Shown one piece after another: positions 1-5,560 of a stretch of 44,253 nucleotides of DNA. How positions within the stretch are numbered: the stretch's first letter is position 1; each line of letters starts with the position of its first letter. The DNA is taken from positions 1 through 44,253 of the forward strand of contig DBEB01000036.1 in NCBI GenBank assembly GCA_002293855.1. Direction: 5' to 3'. Both the position numbers and the translations under genes were made by a program. The DNA is from Candidatus Falkowbacteria bacterium UBA917. Lineage in GTDB: Bacteria; Patescibacteriota; Patescibacteriia; Patescibacteriales; Patescibacteriaceae. The notes under the pieces are model-generated. The model was not told the origin of the DNA, made no database searches, and saw only the letters and a program-made list of their open reading frames with translations.

Positions 1-824
1 AGTCAAGCCTCTTTGGAGTGGCGGTCCCATCTGTCAACCCCAACCTCCGAGAAGTACCTGCCAAGCCAGTTGATAGTCTAGCCAAGTTAACTTGGGAAAA
101 AGAGCTCCTTGGCTTGTATGTCAGTGAGCATCCTTTTAATCTCTATCGCAAGACTATCGCTCCCTTTATCACTTCGCTGACCAAGATCAAAGACATCAAA
201 ACCGAAGCCGACATCAAAACCGCTGGTATCATCACTGGTCTCAAAAAGATTTTGACTAAAAAAAACGAAACCATGCTCTTTGTCAAAATCAGTGATGGTC
301 TAGAAAATGTCGAGTTACTAGTCTTCCCCAAGCTCTACAAAGAAACCATCAATCTCTGGCAAGAAGGCCAAGCCATTTTCTGCCTCGGGACCGTCTCTGA
401 AAAAGATGCTGATACCAAGATCTTAGCCAATAAAATCCAAACCTTTAGCTTGGCAAGTATCAATCAAGACCTCACTAGTTTCCGTAAGCTTTGTGATGAG
501 CATGTCCCTAGAGCTAATTTTAAGAAATTTCCTTCCAAGTCCAAGTCTGGCGTCGATCTAAGTGTTAAGCCTGTTGCTAGTCCAGCTGCTCCTACTCAGA
601 AAAGCTTTGTTAAATTAATGATTAAGCAAGTTGATTTAACTCAAGAACTGCTCGATGGTCTCAAGCAGGTTTTACTAGCGAGTCCGGGTGAATTGCCAGT
701 CTTCTTGGTCATTATCAATGGCGCTGAGCCCAAGGTCGTGCCTACTGACTACCGAGTGGCTGCAAGTCCTATGCTATCAGAGCAGTTGAATCTAGCTTTG
801 GCTGGTAAAGTTGTTACTAGTTAA
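1..824 (+). CDS. dnaE: DNA polymerase III alpha subunit, C-terminal part (cut by window edge)
   Basis: This is the 3' end of the replicative polymerase gene. The reading frame is already open at base 3, so the gene starts upstream of the window and the GTG at 18 is not its start. The visible text begins in the stretch before the OB domain, with the DnaE-typical WEKELLGLYVSEHP segment. An OB-fold nucleic-acid-binding domain follows (TAGIITGLKKILTKKNETM, then ISDGLENVELLVFP). The last third, from about VKLMIKQVDLTQELLDGLK, resembles the C-terminal domain that contacts the clamp loader. The polymerase active site lies upstream and is not visible. No terminator is seen after the TAA stop. The order of segments makes DnaE much more likely than another OB-fold protein, but PolC or DnaE2 type cannot be excluded from this fragment alone. 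Confidence 0.88.
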   Translation, partial: SSLFGVAVPSVNPNLREVPAKPVDSLAKLTWEKELLGLYVSEHPFNLYRKTIAPFITSLTKIKDIKTEADIKTAGIITGLKKILTKKNETMLFVKISDGLENVELLVFPKLYKETINLWQEGQAIFCLGTVSEKDADTKILANKIQTFSLASINQDLTSFRKLCDEHVPRANFKKFPSKSKSGVDLSVKPVASPAAPTQKSFVKLMIKQVDLTQELLDGLKQVLLASPGELPVFLVIINGAEPKVVPTDYRVAASPMLSEQLNLALAGKVVTS

Positions 825-892
825 ATTTGCTATTTTTTGCTTGTTTATTTTTGTTCTCAATGATGATAAACTAAGGCTATTAAACTAAGTCT

Positions 893-1117
893 ATGCCTCT
901 CACTCCAGAAGAATTCAATCAGCTAGCCCATAAAGAAGATATTCAAAGACTTGAGTCAAAAATTGATGATCTTGCCGATGCTTTTACGCAAATGTTAACA
1001 ATTATGGATAATTCTGCTAAAAAATCTAAGGATATAGAGGTAGAATTAGTTTCCAATCAGGCTGCTCATGATCGTTTTGAGACTAGAATTACTGACTTAG
1101 AAAAAGCTAACCTTTAA
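893..1117 (+). CDS. small coiled-coil protein, function unknown
   Basis: This 74-residue acidic protein is mostly heptad-like helix from about residue 12 to the end (KEDIQRLESKIDDLADAF, then FETRITDLEKANL). It has no membrane segment, signal peptide or recognisable catalytic motif. Small coiled-coil proteins of this kind occur in many Patescibacteria genomes without an assigned role. The ATG at 893 follows dnaE by 68 bases and the gene ends just before a clear hairpin terminator, which supports a real short transcript. There is no SD sequence. A part in oligomerisation or in binding another protein is only an inference from the coiled coil. Confidence 0.7.
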   Translation: MPLTPEEFNQLAHKEDIQRLESKIDDLADAFTQMLTIMDNSAKKSKDIEVELVSNQAAHDRFETRITDLEKANL

Positions 1118-1137
1118 AACCAGTCACTGCCTCCACC

Positions 1138-1161
1138 AAACAGCTAAGTGCTGTTTTTTTT
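1138..1161 (+). terminator. rho-independent terminator after the coiled-coil gene
   Basis: The stem AAACAGC (1138-1144) pairs with GCTGTTT (1150-1156) around the loop TAAGT and runs into a T tract reaching 1161. It lies 20 bases after the stop codon of the small coiled-coil gene. Confidence 0.8.
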
Positions 1162-1191
1162 GACCAAAATTACTAAAATATAGTGTCTTTG

Positions 1192-1220
1192 TGGACAAAT
1201 TAACTTTTTGTGTTTAGAAT
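1192..1220 (+). promoter_or_regulatory. sigma-70-type promoter of tyrS, probably giving a leaderless mRNA
   Basis: TGGACA (1192-1197) and TAGAAT (1215-1220) are separated by exactly 17 bases. The predicted start of transcription is about 1227, only two bases before the tyrS ATG at 1229. No SD sequence is present, so the message should be leaderless or nearly so. Confidence 0.55.
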
Positions 1221-1228
1221 AATTCTAT

Positions 1229-2419
1229 ATGACTATCAATACTAATCCTGAAGACATTCAAACTCTGCTCAGTAGGGGAGTAGAAAAGATCTATCCTTCT
1301 GCCGAGCTACTAGCCAAAGAACTAGCGACTGGTCGTCGTCTGCGTATTTATGCCGGCTTTGATCCTAGCGGTAATTCTTTGCATATCGGTCACGCTGTGC
1401 AGATCAATAAGCTGGCTCAATTCCAAGCCCTCGGTCACGAGGTGATCTTTTTAATCGGTGATTTCACCGGCATGATCGGTGATCCAACTGACAAAAAAGC
1501 TACTCGCAAACAGCTGACTCGTGAAGAGGTCTTAGCTAATGCTAGCAGCTACCAAGCTCAAGCCAGCTCCTATCTAGACTTTACTGGCGCCAACAAAGTT
1601 GAGACTAAGTATAATAGCGAGTGGCAAGACCAGCTTAATTTTGCTGATCTGATCAGGCTCTCGGCCAATTTCACAGTCGGACAAATGATGGTCCGTGACA
1701 TGTTCCGTGTCCGGGTCGAAGAAGACAAGCCAATTTATCTCCATGAGTTCCTCTATCCGCTTGCTCAAGCCTACGATAGCGTCATGCTCGATGTTGATGT
1801 CGAGGTCGGTGGTAATGACCAGATGTTTAATATGATGTGTGGTCGTGACCTGATGAAAGTTCTCAAAGGCAAAGAGAAATTTGTCGTTACCATGAAGCTC
1901 CTCGCCGACGAAAACGGGGTCAAGATGGGCAAGACCGATGGCAATGCCGTCTTCCTCAATGCCGAACCCAAAGAAATGTTTGGCCAGATTATGTCTTGGC
2001 CAGACAGCTTCATCGCTCCTAGCTTTGAAATCTGCACTAAGCGTCCCTTAGCTGAGGTGCTAGAGATTAAAGAAAAATTAGCTAGCGGCGCTAACCCTAT
2101 GGAGTACAAGCTTGAGCTCGCCAAAGAGCTAGTGACTACTTTTCATAGCGCTGAAGCTGCTACTGAGGCTCGTGAATACTTTCGTGCCACAGTCCAAGAG
2201 CGTGGCATCCCAACCGATATCAAAGAGGTGAGTGGTGCTACAGTGCTAGAATCAGCCGTTAACTACTTTGGCAGCTCCAAGTCCAAGGCTGATATCAAGC
2301 GACTCGTTGAGCAGGGTGCAGTCAGCGTCAATGATACCAAAGTCACTAGTTTTGACACTCCAGTCAAAGCTGGTGATCAAGTCCAGATGGGTAAACGGGA
2401 TTGGTTCCGGATCATGTAA
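1229..2419 (+). CDS. tyrS: tyrosyl-tRNA synthetase
   Basis: This is the class I aminoacyl-tRNA synthetase that charges tRNA-Tyr, 396 residues. The Rossmann domain carries the HIGH motif (GNSLHIGHAVQ, about residues 48-58). The tyrosine-pocket region (QAYDSVMLDVDVEVGGNDQ) matches the TyrZ-like bacterial subtype. The second signature loop reads VKMGKTDGN, so the KMSKS motif is in the K-x-G-K-T form known from TyrRS enzymes. The C-terminal 70 residues form an S4-like RNA-binding domain (SKADIKRLVEQGAVSVNDTKV is its core). The ATG at 1229 is the only sensible start and sits directly behind the promoter. The stop codon lies inside a short heptamer repeat that begins at 2414. Confidence 0.96.
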   Translation: MTINTNPEDIQTLLSRGVEKIYPSAELLAKELATGRRLRIYAGFDPSGNSLHIGHAVQINKLAQFQALGHEVIFLIGDFTGMIGDPTDKKATRKQLTREEVLANASSYQAQASSYLDFTGANKVETKYNSEWQDQLNFADLIRLSANFTVGQMMVRDMFRVRVEEDKPIYLHEFLYPLAQAYDSVMLDVDVEVGGNDQMFNMMCGRDLMKVLKGKEKFVVTMKLLADENGVKMGKTDGNAVFLNAEPKEMFGQIMSWPDSFIAPSFEICTKRPLAEVLEIKEKLASGANPMEYKLELAKELVTTFHSAEAATEAREYFRATVQERGIPTDIKEVSGATVLESAVNYFGSSKSKADIKRLVEQGAVSVNDTKVTSFDTPVKAGDQVQMGKRDWFRIM

Positions 2420-2441
2420 CATGTAACACGCAACATGAAAC
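2414..2441 (+). repeat. degenerate 7-base tandem repeat overlapping the tyrS stop
   Basis: Four consecutive 7-mers are visible: ATGTAAC, ATGTAAC, ACGCAAC and ATGAAAC. The tyrS stop TAA falls inside the first copy. Similar ATGTAAC-type strings occur between genes in other candidate-phyla genomes, as far as I recall. Confidence 0.7.
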
Positions 2442-2468
2442 AGGGTGGTTAACTCCACTCTGTTTTTG
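2440..2468 (+). terminator. rho-independent terminator of tyrS
   Basis: ACAGGGTGG (2440-2448) pairs with CCACTCTGT (2455-2463), with one G-T wobble, around the loop TTAACT. A T run follows to 2468. The hairpin starts about 20 bases after the tyrS stop. Confidence 0.75.
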
Positions 2469-2483
2469 TAAGCAATCAGTAAT

Positions 2484-2626
2484 GGACCACCCCTCAGTCC
2501 TGACGGACAGCTCCCCTTAGTAAGGGGAGCAAATTAACTAAGAGCTCTTCGATTAGTTCCCCTCCTTAACAAGGAGGGGTGCTCTCGTCCTGAGCAAAGC
2601 CGAAGGAAACGAAGCTCGGGGTGGCC
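2484..2626. repeat. MITE-like intergenic element with GGNCCACCCC-type ends and two internal hairpins
   Basis: The left end GGACCACCCC (2484-2493) is an imperfect inverted copy of the right end GGGGTGGCC (2618-2626). Inside are two perfect 9-base-pair hairpins with 3-base loops: GCTCCCCTT/AAGGGGAGC (2510-2530) and CCCCTCCTT/AAGGAGGGG (2559-2579). A further imperfect palindrome, TCCTGAGCAAAGCCGAAGGA, lies just before the right end and resembles a palindrome scattered between genes in many bacteria. The element has no protein-coding capacity and no clear target-site duplication. It looks like a non-autonomous mobile or folded repeat. Confidence 0.65.
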
Positions 2627-2647
2627 TTTGTCTAACAAGCCAAGTAT

Positions 2648-2776
2648 GTGTCATTCCGAACGGAGTGTAACGAAGAGAGGAATTCCTTAAACTATTCAAT
2701 TCTAAATCAGTCTGAATTAAAGAGTAATACAAAGCTTAATATTTAAGCGATTCCTCACTGCGTTCGGAATGACACA
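2648..2776. repeat. MITE-like element with perfect 16-base terminal inverted repeats
   Basis: TGTGTCATTCCGAACG (2648-2663) and CGTTCGGAATGACACA (2761-2776) are perfect inverted repeats. The similarity continues inward imperfectly: both arms carry GAGGAAT and then CTTAAA when read from their own ends. The middle is AT-rich and non-coding. TGTCATTCCGA...TCGGAATGACA elements are a widespread class of bacterial interspersed repeat. No transposase is present in the window. Confidence 0.75.
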
Positions 2777-2827
2777 AAGAAAGACATCAATAAAAAGGCT
2801 AATTATAGCCAAAATAACCCTAATATC

Positions 2828-2856
2828 TTGACAAAATAAGATAAGTATGATATAAT
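2828..2856 (+). promoter_or_regulatory. perfect-consensus sigma-70 promoter with extended -10
   Basis: TTGACA (2828-2833) and TATAAT (2851-2856) are separated by 17 bases, and TG at 2848-2849 adds the extended -10 element. This is the best promoter in the window. Transcription should begin near 2863, ahead of the folded RNA and about 228 bases before the next coding gene. Confidence 0.85.
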
Positions 2857-2862
2857 ATAGAT

Positions 2863-3066
2863 ATTAAAAGTTCATTACATTTATCTCCAGTAACTCGGAA
2901 GAGAAACCACAGGCTTAGTATTATATAGTTATTTCAATTGGTTACGACTGATTATTAACTAGGACTAAGATTCTGATCGACATTTAGAGCTTAGGTACTT
3001 GTACCAGCATCATTTGTCACTATTCTTTTCCGGATTACTGTAGAAAAATTCTACCGTTTGTTATTT
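2863..3066 (+). ncRNA. strongly folded RNA of unknown family (small RNA or structured 5' leader)
   Basis: The transcript from the promoter at 2828-2856 has a long closing helix. Bases 2884-2886 pair with 3042-3044, 2888-2893 with 3035-3040, and 2895-2905 with 3023-3033, leaving only two mismatches and two G-U wobbles. Inside is hairpin A (2914-2969), where CTTAGT pairs with ACTAAG, TAGTTA with TAACTA and AATTGG with CTGATT. Hairpin B (2979-3018) has GACA/TGTC at its base and GGTA-CUUG-UACC at its tip. A small hairpin GTAGAA-AAA-TTCTAC (3040-3054) followed by a T-rich stretch shares bases with the closing helix, so it could be a terminator or a switch arm. The length of about 200 is in the range of 6S RNA, but I cannot confirm any family. 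The ends are estimates. Confidence 0.55.
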
Positions 3067-3090
3067 TAAAATTTTATATAGGAGTTTATC

Positions 3091-3312
3091 ATGTCAAAGT
3101 TTAATGATATTTGCAAAGCAACTTTTGTAGGATTCGCAGCTTCTCTTGTACTTGGATTCTTAAGTTCATTATTCATGATTATAATAGGAGAAGGTCAGAC
3201 ACCATTAAATAGCCCTCCTTGGTATATAATCGGTATCTGCATCTTGATCATATGGCTCAGTGTTAGCATTGCTTTCTATAAAAATGAACAGTATAAAAGA
3301 ATGTATTTCTAA
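3091..3312 (+). CDS. small two-helix membrane protein, function unknown
   Basis: This 73-residue protein has two hydrophobic helices, at about residues 11-33 and 45-63. They are joined by a short loop containing GEGQTPLNSPPW, and the tail is basic. Unlike most genes here it has a proper SD sequence (GGAG at 3080-3083, seven bases before the ATG). It also sits behind a perfect-consensus promoter and a folded leader. Its base composition is more AT-rich than its neighbours and it uses AGA for arginine, which hints at an accessory or acquired gene. It converges on gyrB, from which it is separated by a bidirectional terminator. No family is recognised. Options are a stress-response membrane peptide or a toxin-like protein, both speculative. 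Confidence 0.65.
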   Translation: MSKFNDICKATFVGFAASLVLGFLSSLFMIIIGEGQTPLNSPPWYIIGICILIIWLSVSIAFYKNEQYKRMYF

Positions 3313-3337
3313 AAATACAGCTAAGCTCAAAAAAACT

Positions 3338-3370
3338 AAAAAGCCCTGAATAAAATATTCAGGGCTTTTT
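3338..3370. terminator. bidirectional terminator between the small membrane protein gene and gyrB
   Basis: The perfect 15-base-pair stem AAAAAGCCCTGAATA (3338-3352) / TATTCAGGGCTTTTT (3356-3370) has a 3-base loop and A/T runs on both sides. It can terminate both converging transcripts. Confidence 0.9.
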
Positions 3371-3387
3371 CACATCCATTTGCAAAA

Positions 3388-5379
3388 TTAAATGTCCAAA
3401 TTCTTCACCGTCTTCGCCCTAGTCTGAATAAAATGCTTACGTGGCGCCACTTCGCTACCCATCAACATCTCAAAAGTTTCATTAGCCTTCGCCACATCAT
3501 CAATGTTAACCCGCTTCATGACACGCTGAGCTGGGTTCATGGTCGTTTCCCAGAGCTGTTCTGGATTCATTTCACCGAGACCCTTGTAGCGCTGAATGAT
3601 CATGCGAGGACTCTTGGCTGCTTTCTTCTCATCCTGTTCTTCTTCCTCTTCGCCGTCTTCAGTTTGTTCTACGACCACGCCACCAAATTCTTTGACGACA
3701 GCGTTTTTCTCTTCGTCCGAATAGGCGTAGCGGACTTCTTTGTTCTTTTTGATCTGATAGAGTGGTGGCTGAGCTACAAAGAGGTGACCAGCATTAATCA
3801 AATCAGTAAAATGACGATAAAAGAGAGTTAATAAGAGAGTACGAATGTGCGCTCCGTCGACGTCGGCGTCGGTCATGATAATAATCTTGTGATAGCGGAG
3901 CTTATCAATAGCAAGCTGATCACCGATATTCATACCCATGGCAATGACAAGATTCTTGATTTCGTTATTAGCAAGCATCTTGTCTAGTCTCGAGCGTTCC
4001 ACATTCAAAATCTTACCGCGAAGTGGTAATATGGCTTGGAATTTACGGTCGCGACCTTGTTTAGCGCTGCCTCCGGCGCTGTCTCCCTCGACGATATAGA
4101 GTTCGCATTCTTCAGCCTTGCGACTAGAGCAGTCAGCTAGCTTACCAGGTAAAGTCATGCCTTCTAGGGCGCTCTTACGTAGGATAGAGTTACGAGCGGT
4201 CCGAGCAGCTAGACGAGCTTGCGCTGTCAAAGCACATTTATCGACAATGGCCGCTGCTTCCTTTGGGTGCTCTTCTAGATAATTACTTAGGGCTTCAGCT
4301 AATACTTGATCGACATAGCCCTTCATCTCGGCATTACCGAGCTTACCCTTAGTCTGACCCTCAAACTGCGGATCAGGTAATTTGACGCTGATGATGGCAG
4401 TTAGACCTTCGCGAGTATCATCACCAGTCAGATTTTCATCTTTTTCTTTGAGTATTCCTTTGGCCCGAGCGTAGGCATTGAGCGTCCTAGTGAGAGCGCT
4501 GCGGAAACCAGCTGTGTGCGTACCACCCTCAGGGTTGATGATGTTGTTGGCAAAAGACAAAATCGTTTCGTTGTAGCCGTCATTGTACTGCATCGCCACC
4601 TCTACCTTACAGTCATTAACATCCTTATCTACATAAAAAATCGTTTCGTTTTTGAGATTATTATTACGATTGAGCGCCTTGATATAGGTCTTGATACCGC
4701 CATCAAAATAAAACTGAAAATGTTTTTTCTTGTGACCATCACGAGTATCAATGATAATCATCTTGATACCCTTGGTCAGATAAGCTTGTTGGCGCAAACG
4801 ATCGAGGATCTTGCCCCAGTCGTATTCTAGAGTTTCAAAAATCTGATGATCAGCCTTAAAGGAAATGATTGTGCCAGTGCCCTTACTGGTGCCAACTGCC
4901 TTGATCTTGGTCATTGGCTTGCCACGTTCAAATTCTTGACGCCAGAGCTTGCCGTCACGAGCCACTTCTGCGATGACTGTCTCACTGAGAGCATTAACTA
5001 CGCTGATACCGACACCGTGCAAACCGCCAGATACTTTGTAACCACCGCCACCAAATTTACCACCAGCGTGGAGCTTGGTCATAACTGTTTCCAGGGCCGA
5101 TAGACCAGTGCCTTTGTGAATATCTACTGGAATACCACGACCATTGTCAGTGACTCGGACAAAACCATCTGGTAGAAGTTCTACTTTGATCTCATTGGCG
5201 TAACCCGCCATCGCTTCGTCAATGCTGTTGTCTACAATTTCCCAAATCAAGTGATGTAAGCCACTAGCTGAAGTTGAGCCGATGTACATACCAGGCCTCT
5301 TACGGACTGGATCAAGACCTTCTAAAACTGTGATTGCTTCTGCGCCGTAGTCGCTGTTTTGTTTATTTTTATCTGCCAT
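3388..5379 (-). CDS. gyrB: DNA gyrase subunit B
   Basis: This is the ATPase subunit of the type II topoisomerase that introduces negative supercoils, 663 residues. The order of motifs is complete. The GHKL ATP-binding region comes first (VLEGLDPVRKRPGMYIGST, then EIVDNSIDEAMAGY, VTDNGRGIPVD and GGLHGVGISVVNAL). The transducer domain follows. The TOPRIM domain holds YIVEGDSAGGSAKQGRDR and the magnesium site MTDADVDGAH. The C-terminal segment QRYKGLGEMNPEQLWETTM is typical of GyrB. A short acidic insert (EDGEEEEEQDEKK) precedes it. The length fits a GyrB without the long insert of enterobacteria. ParE is an alternative, but the motif style favours GyrB. The gene stands alone on the minus strand, with no clear SD sequence. 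Confidence 0.95.
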   Translation of the reverse strand: MADKNKQNSDYGAEAITVLEGLDPVRKRPGMYIGSTSASGLHHLIWEIVDNSIDEAMAGYANEIKVELLPDGFVRVTDNGRGIPVDIHKGTGLSALETVMTKLHAGGKFGGGGYKVSGGLHGVGISVVNALSETVIAEVARDGKLWRQEFERGKPMTKIKAVGTSKGTGTIISFKADHQIFETLEYDWGKILDRLRQQAYLTKGIKMIIIDTRDGHKKKHFQFYFDGGIKTYIKALNRNNNLKNETIFYVDKDVNDCKVEVAMQYNDGYNETILSFANNIINPEGGTHTAGFRSALTRTLNAYARAKGILKEKDENLTGDDTREGLTAIISVKLPDPQFEGQTKGKLGNAEMKGYVDQVLAEALSNYLEEHPKEAAAIVDKCALTAQARLAARTARNSILRKSALEGMTLPGKLADCSSRKAEECELYIVEGDSAGGSAKQGRDRKFQAILPLRGKILNVERSRLDKMLANNEIKNLVIAMGMNIGDQLAIDKLRYHKIIIMTDADVDGAHIRTLLLTLFYRHFTDLINAGHLFVAQPPLYQIKKNKEVRYAYSDEEKNAVVKEFGGVVVEQTEDGEEEEEQDEKKAAKSPRMIIQRYKGLGEMNPEQLWETTMNPAQRVMKRVNIDDVAKANETFEMLMGSEVAPRKHFIQTRAKTVKNLDI

Positions 5380-5471
5380 ATGTAATTTAAAATTTACTTT
5401 TGCGGAACTGAATTAAGCTGTCTATGGGCTCATATTAGCAACTTAGCTAGCAAATTACAAGTTTAATCAGC

Positions 5472-5500
5472 TTGGCCTCTGCTAGTAAAAATGCTATAAT
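5472..5500 (+). promoter_or_regulatory. promoter with extended -10 upstream of the DUF3160-like gene
   Basis: TTGGCC (5472-5477), a 17-base spacer and TATAAT (5495-5500) preceded by TGC form a good promoter. Transcription should begin near 5507. That would leave a leader of about 50 bases if the ATG at 5561 is the start, or about 9 bases if the in-frame TTG at 5516 is used. Confidence 0.7.
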
Positions 5501-5560
5501 TAGCCCTGTTAGTGTTTGAGCTTTTTATCTTGGCGAGACGCTAGCTTTTGCTTATTATTC

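Noticed and set aside
1574..2124. Long minus-strand open frames inside tyrS
   Set aside because: They overlap a fully conserved synthetase, show no family motif and have no start signals. They are shadows of a gene with strong codon bias.
2510..2579. Two adjacent hairpins as a possible CRISPR array or integron site
   Set aside because: The two hairpin sequences differ, there are no regularly spaced identical repeats and there are no cas or integrase genes nearby.
2863..3066. Possible tmRNA, SRP RNA or RNase P RNA
   Set aside because: I found no proteolysis-tag reading frame, no SRP GGAA-type core hairpin and no RNase P consensus core; only the 6S size range remains open.
3433..5103. Plus-strand open frames inside gyrB
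   Set aside because: They are antisense to conserved ATPase and TOPRIM motifs, with no recognisable protein.
5384..5412. TTCAGT-N17-TAAATT as the gyrB promoter (minus strand)
   Set aside because: The -10 ends only four bases before the ATG, so the start would fall inside the start codon, and both hexamers are weak.
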